NCBI GenBank assembly: GCA_023213395.1
Contig: CM041465.1
Coordinates: forward strand, 131,881,741-131,945,740
Source of the DNA: Cycas panzhihuaensis
Taxonomy: Eukaryota > Cycadophyta
Length of the DNA: 64,000 nt
Direction of reading: 5' to 3'
Positions 41,400 through 54,599 of this stretch are shown piece after piece. Within the stretch, counting starts at the first letter, position 1. Each line of letters opens with the position of its first letter. Made by a program: the position numbers and the translations under genes. Under the pieces are notes generated by a model that did no database searches, was not told the DNA's origin, and saw nothing but the letters and a program-made list of their open reading frames with translations.

Positions 41400-42060
41400 G
41401 CTTAGCCACACCATTAGATTGAGGTGTATAAAGAGTTGTGATTTTTTGACATATTCTATGAGTTCTATAGAAGGTCTAAAATTCCTTTTAAGTATATTCA
41501 TCTCCTCCATCGAACTTAGTACATTTTACTTTGTTTCTACATTCTACTTTAACTTCAACCATGAATTCTTTAAATTTATCAAAGGTTTTAGATTTACTAT
41601 AAAGAAAGTAAATCCAGACTTTCCTAGAAAAAACGTCAATAAATGGAAGAAAATACCTGGCCTTATTGATTGACCTTAGAGTAATAGGTCTAGAGAGATC
41701 AAAATGCACTAAGTTTAGTTTGCTCTACATATGTTATTCACTTCTTTGAAAAGCAAAACAATGTTGTTTACTAAGTAAATAACCTTTATAAACAAATGAA
41801 TGAAATGTCATGTTTGGAATTCCATTAACCATATTTGAGTTTTCTAACAATTATAGTCTATTAAAGAAGATTTGCTTATACTTCAAATACTAAAGTTTAT
41901 TATTATCAATGTTTGTAGTAGTAAAAGTATTTACATCATTTTTTCTAATGATAGGATTAGAGAGCAATTTATAAAGATCATTGCTTTATATACCCTTAAC
42001 AATTACAACTCTTCCTTTTTTCATATCTAAAATATAATAGAACCCATTCTCATCGAAAAC
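41400..42060 (-). pseudogene. copia integrase
   Basis: An open stretch at 41488-41709 reads HFDLSRPITLRSINKARYFL followed by FIDVFSRKVWIYFLYSKSK. This is the start of the copia integrase core (H-x-D-L-x-G-P) with the second catalytic Asp in DGGDEYT. Upstream, 41790-41740 reads YLLSKQHCFAF, the zinc-binding segment end. Family knowledge places strand transfer here. The region left of 41488, to about 40900, is the more variable integrase C-terminus and linker. Confidence 0.88.
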
Positions 42061-42249
42061 AGTCCTCAACTTTTCTTCCTAAGTTAAGAGATAGAGGGAA
42101 GTTTTTTCTTCAATCCTAGAACAAAGAGAATATTATCAATTTTTTGTACTTTTTCTTTTATCTCAATTGTTATCATTCAAATCCCTTAAATATTGAGAGG
42201 ATATTTATTTCTAAAACTCTACTAATTTATTGAGAGAGTAGGGCTTCAA

Positions 42250-42600
42250 AGATTCAAACCATTCTCTATGACCTATTATATAGTTGGATGCACCTGAGTT
42301 GATGTACCAAACATCTTTGTCTTTGAGACTGGTAATAAACACGATTATTAATACAGTTTCTTCTTCTTCTTCTTCTTCTTCTCCTTCGAAGTTGTTATGT
42401 TCTTTACTATAGTTTTTGGTAGGTCTTTTCCCTCTTTAAATATTAGCTCTTCTCTAAGAGCACTAATAAGGAAAGTAGAATGCGTGCCCATAATGATAAC
42501 AAGCATTGAATGCTTTATAGTTGTTGGAGAAGTGTATAAGTTTTTTGTAGTTGAAGCAAACTCTAGCATCTCTTGGTGGAATTGATTGTCCTCTACCTCT
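42250..42600 (-). pseudogene. copia zinc knuckles and aspartic protease
   Basis: The - strand near 42570-42480 reads CFNYKKLIHFSNNYKAFNAC then YHYGHA. Two CCHC knuckles are apparent, with several Cys changed to Tyr. The protease active site near 42310-42290 reads VWYINSGASNYIIGH where copia elements have W-x-x-D-S-G-A-S-x-H-M. The Asp codon is AAC (42298-42300 on the - strand), an inactivating G-to-A change. A GAA repeat (poly-Glu) at about 42358-42384 lies between. Confidence 0.85.
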
Positions 42601-43207
42601 ATTTTCTTGCCATCTACCTCTAGATTGACTTTTGATATTGAGAGTCCTCCCTCGACCTCTTAAGGATGATTTCCCTCATCCTCTAGAATTGGAGTTGAGT
42701 TTGGATAAGAAAGCTTCTTTAATCTATGTCTCCTCTTTATATCTATTATTTCTTGCCTAAGGAGAAGTTTGGTTAATATTTTAAGACACATAATTGTACT
42801 CTAATCATTATTGGTTATAGATTTTATCATATTATCAAAGGATTTTAGTAGTTATTTACAATAATTAAATAATTCCTTATTGAAGTCACTTTATTGAAGT
42901 CCCTTGCTTGATTTCTCTAGCTATAAAAATTAGTAAATACTTTTCAAATATCTTCATAGGAGTTCAATCTTTTAATATATATTAAAAGAAAATCTGAGAT
43001 TAATAATTTCAAAATTATTACCCATGAACTATTTCTCCCATCCTAGTTGGGTTGATCATGAGTATTGGTTGACCTTTTTTCTATTCTTGTGGCTATGTTC
43101 CTGGTATTTTTGGCTCTCAGTAGAGGTTTAACCTTAATTATTTATACAAAATAATTTGTTCCAATCAATTTATCTTGGCCATTCAAAGCAATAATGGAGG
43201 AAGCCAT
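42601..43207 (-). pseudogene. copia gag (UBN2-type)
   Basis: ATG at 43207 opens MASSIIALNGQDKLIGTNYF, then a stop at the conserved Trp, then KVKPLLRAKNT. This matches the start of copia gag proteins (F-x-G-x-N-Y-x-x-W-x-x-x-M/V-x-x-L-L). Downstream, about 42660-42600, an Arg/Gly-rich stretch (RGRGRTLNIKSQSRGR) precedes the zinc knuckles. Confidence 0.85.
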
Positions 43208-43916
43208 TTTAAAAATTAAACAGAAATATCAAACTACTTTTCTAGGTTGTTGACTAGTTAGTCATACAACTATATGGAATTTTGTACATCGGTATAGTTG
43301 TACAGATGAAGACAAATAGGGGAACAAAAGAAAGCTCTCAATCTAAGGATTTTAAATATGTAAATATTCTACAAGATTTGATTTATATTTCTTAAAAAAT
43401 AGCCCAAAACAAAAATCGTGTGGCAAGGGTTTTAGAGAGAAATTTGCTAAAAAATCTTTTAAAATCCAATGAAAATCTTCAAGAGTGGATTCAAACTAAT
43501 TTATAAGATTAAGGGAAGATTTATGGATAGATCTTACATAGATTTAATGTGTCTTCTGAGAGAAATCTACAATAAATGCTCCAAGCTCATATATTTCTAA
43601 AATTTGGCCAAAACCCCTTCAAAACTATAAAATTTCTAATCAATCCTTTGGAGAGAAGTAATGTACTAACCAAGGTGCACTTGTTGGTAATTTTTTAGTG
43701 AGATCCAAGCACTTTTAAAATTTAATATTCATACAATTCCATATAGGTCCATATGTCATCCATACATAACAATCTGTACATAGTTACCTTTGTTTATCTT
43801 TAATCATCTTTTTTGAGACAAAAAGCTTCTTCGTCCATATTTATAAACTCCTTTGAGAACTTAACTAGACACAAAATATCAGATTATTTCTAACTTCAAA
43901 AACCCCATTCAAACTA

Positions 43917-43929
43917 CCTGCTAATACCA
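43917..43929 (-). other. copia primer-binding site
   Basis: Reverse complement TGGTATTAGCAGG, directly adjoining the 5' LTR end. Confidence 0.7.
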
Positions 43930-43992
43930 TAAAAGAAATCTTATATAGAATGAAGAAAGTATGTATTAATTATGTGAGAGAAGATCTCTCTC

Positions 43993-44073
<81 letters not shown>

Positions 44074-44252
44074 CTGTGTGTGTGTCTATGTGTATGTGTG
44101 TATGTATGTGTGTGTATATCAAATGTTTTGTAACTGCTTACTATGTGTAAGCCATTTATCTACCACTTATCATTATTACAAAGAAGAGGGAATGACACAT
44201 AAACCTCATTAACCTCTAATATAATATCCTAGATAAAACATTATCTTCAACA
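43930..44252 (-). repeat. copia 5' LTR (323 bp, enlarged by a microsatellite)
   Basis: Matches the 188-bp 3' LTR on both sides of an inserted or expanded block at about 43985-44120. Its outer end TTCAACA is at 44252. Confidence 0.88.
43985..44120. repeat. (TC)(TA)(TG)n microsatellite inside copia LTR
   Basis: Starts CTCTCTCTATATATATG and continues as about 34 pure TG units, then interrupted TG/TATG. The Cys/Val open frames on + here are artefacts. Confidence 0.95.
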
Positions 44253-44257
44253 AAAAG
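44253..44257. repeat. target-site duplication AAAAG, right copy
   Basis: Identical to 39040-39044. Confidence 0.88.
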
Positions 44258-45563
44258 GAGGTTATCCAAACCTTTGATAATTCCTTTCTAGATAAATATA
44301 TATTATTCCTTAATACTGACTCAAAATGATAAGGTGATACTATCACATACCTCCAAAAATAAATGTATAATCCTAAGTTAAATTGAGAGGAAATATGTTT
44401 TATATGTCTCCTTATTTCTCAATATATAATTTTAGGTAATGAGTTATATTATAATACTCACAACCCAATCCTTCTCTGATGAATTTTTCAAAATAAGTCT
44501 TAATGCATACTAGTCCATTGCCATGCAAAGATCTATGGTGGTCACTTTTTTGAATGGTTGATATCAAAAAATATAATGAATGCTAGTTATTATTGGTTGA
44601 TGATATTCATAGATGTACATTCATTTACTCGTCATTATCATTATTGCCACTTATTTAGCAATCAAATATTAAAGCCACCTTTATAGTTATATCTTATTTT
44701 CCCTTATACACCATTCTTAAAATAGGGTTTAGATTTCATTAGTACTTTAAACCCCCATCTTTGAATGGCGATAAATTTATCATTATAACAATAGATAATT
44801 TTGCTAAATGAGCAGAAACTATACCTATTACTAAAGATAATAAATATACTACTATACTATTCCTTTCAACCAAATCATTTGTCAATTTAAAATACCAAAT
44901 GCTTTTGTATATGATCATGGATCACACTTTATTAATGATGTCATTCAGGAAATATATCAAAAACTTGGCACTAAGCATACCAAAATTTCCCCATATTATG
45001 CTAAATCTAATAGATAAGTAAAAGTATTCAATAAAACCCTTATTAGAATCCTTCAAAAATTTGTGAATATATTTAAAAGTGATTGATACATTTAGATCTA
45101 TCTTGCATTATGGGCTCATCAAACCAAGATGAAAATTATAATAAGAAACTCACCGTTACACTTAGTCTATGGTATTGAAGTCATATTTCCCATTGAAATT
45201 AAAATCCCATCATTACACATTTCTATGCATAATAAGCTCTTAGATTCCCAAGCCTTGGAATCTTACTTATTTGATGTCAAATAACTTAATGAGCACAAGT
45301 TGTTATCACATCAGAATCTTGAAACAAAATAAAAACACATAAAGGCATTTTATGATATGTCAATCCAACTATATGTATTTCAAGTTGGTGAGAAGGTTTT
45401 GAGGTTTATTTATATTATGGAGCAAGTTAGGGCAAGCCAAGCTCTATGTGGGTTGGTCCTTTCCTTATTACTTCCATCCTTTAAATTGATTATATTGTTT
45501 GACCACTTTTATAAGTGATGAACTAATCAACCCTATAAATACCTCTTATTTAAAAGCCTATTA
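44253..45563 (+). pseudogene. gypsy-3 integrase, third part
   Basis: The zinc-binding region reads CHAKIYGGHFFEWLISKNIM and YYWLMIFIDVHSF near 44520-44630 (family form H-x-x-x-x-G-G-H-x, G-Y-Y-W-P-T-L-x-x-D). The core has PPSLNGDKFIIITIDNFAK near 44750-44810, DHGSHFIND (about 44915) and KHTKISPYYAKSN (about 44975). The catalytic Glu, which should follow in the Q-V-E context, is Lys (AAA at 45021). It ends at about 45560 with LINPINTSYLKAYYYSL, matching the V-N-G-x-Y-L-K-x-Y-Y end of Tat-lineage polyproteins. Confidence 0.85.
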
Positions 45564-48500
45564 TTATTCACTCTAAAATGCATCATATATATTGTATATA
45601 TATCCTCTTTTAGTTTTTACTTTATAGTAACTATCTTTTCACCTATTAGATATATATACTATCATCAATTATTAATTTATATTTACAAACTATAGGCATG
45701 GTTTTATCTCAAGTTATATTCCCTTCTATTTTCAAAAAACTATAAAAAATATATAACTTACAACCACCTTGAGAAGTTATTTATTTCCTTGGTTCTCTTT
45801 TTACTCTTATATGCTTAGAGGACACCCATTTTTTATGGATTTTACCATTACCCTTCTAATAAATTAGTGTTACCTTAGGTATCATTGATCTTACTCTATA
45901 TTATTTAGTTGTAAATGGGTATTTTGGATCCCACCCTTAAGGCACACACGTTGCCTTTGTAGCTTTGTCAAATCTTCATTAGTTTCATGGGGTTATAACC
46001 TAAAGGAGCATTTGCATTCCTTATATACCACCTCTCAAGCTTTTTAAATCTTCCTTAATCCACTAAATATTTCACCTCTTACAAAGATTTATTTTTCCCT
46101 ATTATGCAAAAGACCTTATCTTCACCACATTCATATTCTCTTTTATGAAGTAATCCTCTTATACTAATCATGTTTGCCTACTTAAAGCCTTGTCTTGTTC
46201 ATTTTTAATAAGAAGTTTTCAAACCATTGGGTTAATTGTCTAACCTTGGTTAATTTATATTAACAATGCATCGCATAAAAATCTAGGTCTATTTGCAACT
46301 ACCTAAATTATCTAATATTCTAATAGAGATCTTTGTGAATCTACTAGAATATACCTCAATCACATTACTAATAACTTGGTTGAGTTTAAAGCTGCCATTA
46401 CTTGCATTGAATCTTCCAATTATTAATTAGTCAAGTTATTAGTAGTCATGCTTCGTATAACTCTAGTTTATGTTATATTCACTATCTAACTCAAGTTTTT
46501 TGCACTTTTGCTATCATGCATATCCTATGCTTACAGAATGCTAAATTAGATTACTTGTTAAATACAATTATTAATGCTTACTAATAAACCTTACCCTAAT
46601 AAGTTAGTGTAAATAAAAATTTATATGATTTCTATTTCTTTTATTTGCTTATTTACCCTTTGGATGCTAAGTGATACTACCGCCATACGAATATAGTCAT
46701 AGAATTCTTTCCTTTCTGTTTAGCTTAACAAGTTATGAGTCAAAGAATTTCTATGACTTAGAGCTAACTTTTTCAATTATGAATCACACCTTATTCATGA
46801 AGAGTGGTCAACCACCTTCATCGATAACTCATTATTATTTGTGGCTTCTAAATTGTTACTTAAATACTAGTTGTAGATATAGGTTTATTTAGTTTTACCT
46901 TCTTTTAGTTCTTGACATAATTATTTAGTATTATGGGTCTATGAGTTCTATGAGATAAGCCTGATAGTGGTCATATTAATCACTCTTATATGGGGTTTCA
47001 TTCATTTGGATGGGGAGAGATATTAGCACCTGTTATCTATCTTATAAGTGAGTTGTGAGGATACAAGTTAAAATTTTCATCTACTAAAGATTATTAGGCA
47101 TTAGAACTTCTTGATCGAAAAAATTAGATTCACTTCTTATTGACCTAATGGTTATAGGTCTCCCTATTTGTTTTATTTGGGCTTAACATGTTTAAACTGC
47201 ATCCATTTTATTTTTTTCTTAAGTTAAATGTTTTGTACCTAAACGCTTAGCCACCATAGTTTTATTTTGTATTGAGTCAATCTATATTAAGTCTTTTTGT
47301 CTCTGAGTAGGGTTGCTACAAAACCTACATCCTTCCAATGCCTAAACTCCCTTCCTTACATTCTATACAGCTCACCATCATGGATTTTAATGGGAATATT
47401 ATACCATTTGCCCAAGAGGGGCTTATTTTACTTGTCCTATATATAGATCACATTCTCTCTTCTTATTTCTAAGATAGTCACCTAGGATTGTAATATTTAT
47501 AATATATATGTATTATCCTAATCCTACCCTAAAAGATCCTCTAGAAAAAAAGAAAGAAATATTGGGTTATGTATAAATCTAGGTATAATTATAGTACTTG
47601 TGTGGTAGTGATTATTTAATAATTTAAGTTAGCCACTTTTACAAAACTTTCTTAGGATTGTTGTCAACTCTTGTATTCTCTTCTACCCAAATTTTCATAT
47701 ACTTTCTTGGGTCAAATATTTGATTTAATTTAATTGCATTAAAATTTTATTTTAAGTCAATTGAGTCAATATGAAAAAAATAAGGGTTTATAGCTAACTC
47801 TCTTTGCTAACCATATCTCTAGATTAGATCAAGTTACATAACTCATGATTAAAATTATTAAGTTACCATTAACATAACCTTGAGAGACTCTTATTACCTA
47901 CTTAGTTATTTAGTCAACATCACTCTAATTTTAGGTTGGGGATTGCTTACATCTATATTAAGGTAGACTTTATTTCTAACTCATCCCTTAAGAGTTTCTC
48001 ACCTACTTCAATTCATCATCTTTGACCATTTGGTCATATTTAGTAGTAACGATCCATTCTTTTAGTAGATTTTCCTTCTATTATTAGTTCAAATTCTTTC
48101 TACCATACTCTAAGTTATTAACAATATTGTAAAACAAATATTTTACTCCCTTTTCATTATTCTATTGTCATAACAATATATTTTTAATAACTTCTCAGTT
48201 TGATAGTTCTTTCTAACTTGGTTCAATACATTCTTTAATTCTTAACATTGGATATTAGTCTTAACAAGCTCTTACTCTAGTCCCATCTTAGAGATTTCTA
48301 CTGGTGGATCTTTTCAATGCCAGTTTTCTCCTTAGTAGTAGATGCCTTTTTCCTATTATTGTTATTATAACTTTGTTTGTCATCTTTCTCTAAATTATTT
48401 AATGATCCCATCTCTTCACAACATTTTTGAGTTAGTTTAGATTATCTTAGGTTTAACATAGTTATTAATTTTATCATGCTTATCATAACATATATTGATT

Positions 48501-51500
48501 GTGTTCCTAATTCGTCTATAGTAGTAGACTTTATTATTATTGTCTTTCTTTCTAGCACATTCTTGATTCAATTCTATTTATAGTCTAGTATTGTACCCTA
48601 TTAAATTATATTCTATTACTCTATCTTTATGAATACCTTTTAGTTTACCACCTTTATTAGTAATACTATGATTTTTGGAGCAAATAGTCTTTCAGTTCAT
48701 AATTGATAATGATAGTTATGAGCAAACTCATCTATTTTTTACTCTAATTTCTAGTTCATTCAATAATTACAAATTTCCTCAACTTCAACTTCATATACTC
48801 CTTTGAGTTCCTAGTTATGACTTTTATCACCACTTCACTAGTGCTTTGGTGCCTTTTTCTAATGCCATGTCTTCTCCATAGATTTTTATTTATCGATGTA
48901 CTCTTGGAAGCAAACTTTCTACTTCATGCCAATTCAACAACATAACTTTTATAGCTTAGCACTGGTATGATCTATTTCCTTCAATAACCTACTTAGATTA
49001 CTTATGCATATTGCTAATGTTAGTTGATTTAATGGTTGGCATTTACTAGCAATTCATTTTTAGAGTTGTAGTTGTTAGCACTATTGATGTTTCTACAACT
49101 CTCTAAATCTCACCCTTGATAAATCTACTTTAGCATTTAATTGATGGTTTATGATGATTAGATTTGTAGTTTTGATATTAGTTTCCAACATTTAACATAT
49201 TTTTAGATAATTTATAACCTATAAGATCTGCTCGTTTAGCTTTAGGTCCTAACTTCTATAGTTTGGTTATTTCTTCTTAACGGTTTTCTTCTAATTCTTC
49301 ATTAGTTATAAACTATTTAAGAGATGATTATTGGTTAGTTTGAATAGTAAACTAATGTGTAGCTACTTGGTTTTTATGACACCTTCTTGTTCCATTATGA
49401 GGCCTTCAATTCTCTTTGGTTTTAGAATTTCAACTATAAATCTTTTCAAGAGGTGTCCTTTTAAATTCAATTTACTATATACTTTTGACATTGTCACATT
49501 TAGTAAATGCTCTTAGATAATGATTTGAGCCTAGAAGTACCCTATTCCAAATATTTAGCAACTTGTTGTTTGTCACCATTCACTCTTATTTTAGATATTT
49601 CTAATGATGGAGATGTCAATACAATATTATCTTCATCACTTCAAATATCTCTAGCATCTTCCTCCTTAGAGTTATTATTCCAAATTTTTAGGGCTTTAGA
49701 TATCAACTTTACAACTTTTTAAATTCTACATTAGACAAATTTAGCCTTGACAAATTTTGATGCCTAGAGGGTATTATGTTGATGTAAATGAGAGTGTTGT
49801 TATTTTTAGGAGATTCATACACCTCCTATAGTCTAGTCTTTACTTATACTATTCATGTAAAATCATTTATGGGTACTATTTTAAACTTATTATGAAATAA
49901 TTTATTATTAATAATTGGTTAGGTTTCATTTGTTTGGTTATTTTCTCAGTAGATAAATGAACACACCAAATTAAACTATATGTAAATTTCATTATTATAA
50001 TTGAAGACGTCTTTGATTGGTGCATGGTCCTATACCTTCCTCTAATTTATCCATTAATTTTTCTTTCTAATTTTGTGAACACGCATTCATTTTTATTCTT
50101 CTATGAACCATTTGAATCTAAAGTTGTTTCTTAGAATTGTGTAGCTCTCTAAATTAAATTAGCCTTTATCTTAGAAAAACAACAAAAAAACATTTATTTT
50201 GAGTCTTTTAAAATGAGGCTACTAGAGTTAAAATATATTATGCAAAACTCATCACTTTTCTTTGGTAGTGGTTTCTTAAACAGACTTTGCCTTGTTATTA
50301 TTATAACACATGGGACTAGAGCTTCTTCCATGCATTGCTCAAGATCAAATTGTGGAACATGCTATGAGTAAGTGTGATTCAATTAATTTTGAGTCATTAG
50401 CAATAGATTTGTGAAATCTTAAACATAAGTCAATATCATTACATTGGCATCTTAGATTGGACTGTATCAATAGTGTTATGAATATAGATACCATCTTGTT
50501 TTAGAGTATGTTTAGTTTGTTCTTAATTTGCTCATCATTTACGAAGGTATTTAATAACTATTAATAGCTAAATCTTTTGTTGCACTACCTTCATCTAGTT
50601 TTATTTTACTCTAATGTTTTAAGTGAAGAACATGTGTAGGTTATGTAGTGATATTCTCACTAATTCATATTGTATTATCCTTTTAAGAGCTCCTAGAGTT
50701 ATAATCAACACCAGCACAATCTAACATCTAACCTCAAGGTATACATGAATACTTTTTCCTTGAGTTATAAGGTCTTTGATTGATAAAATTTTTCCTAAAT
50801 TTAATACCTACTCATAATTTAATTACATGACCACTTATAGTTACAACATTTAGAGATGGATACAAGTAATTAAATCATTTATTAAGAATGAGTCCAGATT
50901 TAATAGTGCAATTTAAAAATATAATTTAAATATAATCCAAGAGCCACCCACGATCCTTCCTCTATCATTAAAAACATCTTTAACATCACCATTATCAAAG
51001 GAATCTTCCTTCACCTCAACTTCAATGTGTTTAAGCATTTAATAAGAGAACATCCCAATAAGAGGACTCACAATAACATTAACCAATGTCCTAATGGAGC
51101 TCAATACTAGAACTTTCTATATAATCTTTAGTAGTTTATTTATTTGATCTTTCAAATTGACTTTATGTGTGGTCCATAAGTCAACAACTAAATCTACCAA
51201 GCCCCTATTTACTAATTTATCCATATTTATGACTAATACATTTGGACTTTAGACCAACACATCCTCTAGTTTCTAACATGTATTAAACAAAACCTAAATC
51301 AATAAGAAAATAAGTAAAGTAATACTCTCAATGGCATCCAACTAATTGTTAGCCACTAATAGAAGATGTAAAAAATGACCCTTAGGTACCATAATTAGAG
51401 ATAGCATGTATGACCACATAACATCTTCAACACTTATTGTTAACTATTCAAAAAGGAAATGGCAATTATTTTGCCTTCCTAAAAAAGTAGTGTGTGATAA

Positions 51501-52054
51501 TAAACAATAAACACCTAAGTTATATAACAACTTTAGCCTTCGATTGTTACTCATATTTAATCAAAATTTCTTTATGTAAATTGTATAATAGGACGACTGC
51601 TTAAATGGAAACCTTTCAAATTTTATAGATGGCATTCTAAATCATATGTGATAATAAATAAATAAAAATTTAAAAGTTATTCCAAAATCATCTACTTTAG
51701 GATATAAATCTAGATTTTATTAAGATTTGGCATGTATATTTGATATTTCATATTGAGTGTCTGACCATTAAATGTTCAAAATATTTTATTTTTTAATATA
51801 AAATCATGATGAGTAAGTAAGCATAATTGGCAAGTTGGTGTTAGGTAGGCCATTTATTGATTGCAGGTCATTAACTTGAATCTCCTCAACTCCACATTTT
51901 AAAATACACATGCACACACTTGTTTTATATAACTTTCTTTTATTTGTCCTTTATTTTATGCCTAATATTAATTTTAGACTTATATTATTTCTTTATTCAA
52001 ATCAAGATGTTTTCTTATTTCTCACCTCATTAAATTTTAATTAATATTTAATTA
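45564..52054. other. AT-rich region, unassigned
   Basis: Probably contains 3' sequence of gypsy-3 at its left. I find no domain, no LTR pair and no RNA gene. Minus-strand readings over about 48000-49730 are rich in Lys, Glu and Ser and could be a decayed coiled-coil or gag-like frame, but stops are too frequent to call. Open frames at 46671-46892 and 49331-49722 (+) have no family signal. Confidence 0.45.
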
Positions 52055-52059
52055 GTAGA
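52055..52059. repeat. target-site duplication GTAGA, left copy
   Basis: GTAGA immediately left of the LTR, identical to 58707-58711. Confidence 0.9.
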
Positions 52060-52498
52060 TGCAGGAAATAATATTCAAGGAGAACAGGGTAGAACATAGA
52101 ATAAACTTTAATAGATCAATACATCAATACAAATCTTCAATATATCAATGTTGCAATGTAGCATAAACCATGAAAGCATTGTATTCAAGCCATTGTGAAA
52201 AGTGAACATTACAAATTTCCTAAATGAGGGTGGTGTCTAAAGATACCAGGGTTACACACCCCTCAATATTTATAATTTTAGAGGAGGAGGGAAACTCCTC
52301 AACCCTTGAAATTCAAATTAACAATAAAATAATGCTAACTTAACTCAAATAAAATTAACTCAAGTTAACTTAAATCAAATTAAATCTTACCTTAACTTAC
52401 CTACACATGTTGAGCACCCACATGTGTAAAATGAGGTTGATGAGGTGTACAATCCTGGTTAGAAGGTGGGAGTGGAGTGATGACGATTAACTCCAGCA
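52060..52498 (-). repeat. gag-only element 3' LTR (439 bp)
   Basis: On the - strand TGCTGGAGTTAATCG to TTTCCTGCA. It is aligned base for base with 58268-58706, with scattered transitions. Confidence 0.93.
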
Positions 52499-52509
52499 TT
52501 CTCTCCCTT
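52499..52509 (-). other. polypurine tract
   Basis: Reverse complement AAGGGAGAGAA adjoins the 3' LTR. Confidence 0.88.
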
Positions 52510-52739
52510 AATAGTCATCATGAACACTTGTGTCTTCTCCTTGAATTTATGGAACTTGTATTTGAAAAAAAAATTAAAATTTTAATCTTGATCTTTATCA
52601 ACTCTTCTCATCCTTATAACTACATATGTCTCTTTACCATGGAATGATGTAAAAAAATTATAAGTAAATGATGCTTGAATTATACAAAAAAAAAAGCTAT
52701 AACTTTGAATTTAACTTCTAAAAATTTAACTTTAACTGT

Positions 52740-53210
52740 CATATCATTAGGTCTATTTTCTGTCATATCATAAGATTCATTCTCCATCATGTCATAAGAT
52801 TCATTCTCCCACTTAAATAGAGGATCAGGTACTTGTGTAGCAAGTTGGTCCTATATTTGATCTGAATCTTCATGGGTGTTGTCATTATAATTCACCTATT
52901 CTTTTACTTATCTCACATGCTCATCAAAAATATCATCAAATATATGGAGGGTATCTCACTCATAAGTGGAAATTGATACATCCCAAATAGATTTAAAAGT
53001 AGTTAATTCATAAACCTTTGAAAAAACATCATCATTCATAGTGCAAAATAATAATCCTAAAACTTCATTATCTTTTCTAAAATTTTCTTTAATACTGAGA
53101 TCATAGTTATCTTGTAAATATTTCAAAAGATCATGTGAAATAAAATAGTTTTTCATAATCGTATGCCATTTTAAAAAATTTTGCCCATCGAATAAAGGAA
53201 ATTGTACCAT
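52740..53210 (-). pseudogene. copia-type gag (UBN2/DUF4219-like)
   Basis: ATG at 53210 opens MVQFPLFDGQNFLKWHTIMK then NYFISHDLLKYLQD. The pattern F-D-G-x-N-(F/Y)-x-x-W-x-x-x-M-x-x-(Y/F)-(F/L)-x-S-x-D-L is that of copia gag N-termini. LLFCTMNDDVFSKVYELTTF and KSIWDV follow, as in the family. A stop at 52956 is followed in the same frame by more sequence, including three tandem octapeptide-like units (ENESYDMM, ENESYDMT, ENRPNDMT) near 52800-52730. Its position next to the 3' LTR rather than the 5' LTR is unusual. Confidence 0.78.
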
Positions 53211-53895
53211 TTTATCAAAAAACTTTAGTATATAAAAGTATATGCTTTTACCAAATCAAAAAATTAAAAAATCAATGAATATATGTGATTTTAAATAAAC
53301 TTTTTTGAAGTAGATGTAATGCTCTTTAAAAAGTTAATCAACTAGGTACAGTAAGGAAATGATAGATATATAAGCAAATTTGTATGTAATAAAGATCCTG
53401 TTAGCAATACAAATCTGAAATGTAACTTTGATGACAAAAAGAATAATCCTTAACCTTTTGATTTTCTTCAAATGAATAAATGTAAATTCTCAATGCAATA
53501 AATCTTTAGCCTTGATGATAATATATAATGTTGAAAAAACTGAAATATATATATATTTTACTTTAAAAAATAAGGAGTATGAAGAAACTTTTTAAAAGAA
53601 GATTTATAGGACAACCTCAAGTTTGGCTGCTTCAAAAGTATACTAAACAATATTAGAATAATATGAAACTTCACCAGTATGAAGATTAATAAAATATGAA
53701 TCCAATGGAACTGACTGTTTTAAAAATGGGTTCTTATAAGTAAAGTTTGAATGATTCAAATGTACAGACCTCCTTTTAAGGCCTAATAGGGAACTCAAAA
53801 TATATAAAAATGCTAATAAAAGATTTGTAAAATGATGTAAAAAGATCAAATATATCTTAGAGTACTGCTTAATATGTTTTCAATTGAAATTTTTT

Positions 53896-53899
<4 letters not shown>

Positions 53900-53985
<86 letters not shown>
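53900..53985. repeat. (AT)n microsatellite, about 85 bp
   Basis: Pure alternating AT in the leader of the gag-only element. Confidence 0.97.
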
Positions 53986-53987
<2 letters not shown>

Positions 53988-54599
53988 TACCTCAACTTTG
54001 ATCGATCTGAAAACTAGGAAAAACATGTTAAAACATATAAAAAACTATGTTAGATTGAAGAGAATTGAGTTAGCTTCCCAACAAAACTAACGAGACTGAA
54101 TTCTGATACAAAACAGAGAAGTTATAGTAGAAATGGCAACAGGTACCTTTATGGTAAAATGTTAAGAAAAATACTAAAAAACACTAAAATGCCACTTTCA
54201 ATGATTAAAATAATGATCAAAATAAATTTTAATAATAAAATAAAAGATGGGTAATGAATTTTATTGAACGTAGATCACTGTAAAATAAATTTGGGTAGAA
54301 AATAGTTTCCTAGTAATAAAATATAATCAATTCAAAAAGTGATTTTGTAAAAAGTTTAAAAAATGCTCAAAAAATGACTGATTGACTTTAAATCAACTGA
54401 ACGGGGTCAAATCAGCACCAAATTGGTCATATGACCAATCAAAATTGATCTACGAAAAATTTTTGATGCAATAAAACTAGTTTCGTCAAAAATTGATAAC
54501 CCAATGAGGAGTTATGGTAAAAAGCCAGTAACCTTATGTAAAAATAAAATATTTAAAAAAATAAAAAGGAAAAATATTAAAAACTTAATTACCCCTTGC

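Larger units (their letters stand above)
39045..44252 (-). mobile_element. Ty1/copia retrotransposon, complete structure, decayed
   Basis: Minus-strand copia element with a perfect 5-bp target duplication (AAAAG), two LTRs, PBS-like site and polypurine tract, and gag-protease-integrase-RT-RNase H in the copia order from 43207 down to 39300. It is inserted in gypsy-3 between RNase H and integrase. Stops and transition-type damage are throughout. Confidence 0.92.
32880..45563 (+). mobile_element. Ty3/gypsy retrotransposon (gypsy-3), Tat-like, broken into three parts
   Basis: Non-chromovirus gypsy element of the Athila/Tat branch, judged by protease, RT and integrase motifs. Its coding sequence runs 33100-34656, 38270-39044 and 44253-45563. 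Two minus-strand LTR elements occupy the gaps, and motif order is preserved across both. gag is not recognised and no LTR is assigned, so both ends are approximate. Confidence 0.82.

Noticed and set aside
40756-41673. Four overlapping + strand open frames
   Set aside because: Antisense of the copia integrase and linker, which read clearly on the - strand.
43950-44212. Cys/Val-rich open frames
   Set aside because: Translation of the TG microsatellite in the copia LTR.
48000-49730. Possible minus-strand coiled-coil or gag gene
   Set aside because: Lys/Glu/Ser-rich readings, but stops are too frequent in all frames and no motif is recognisable.
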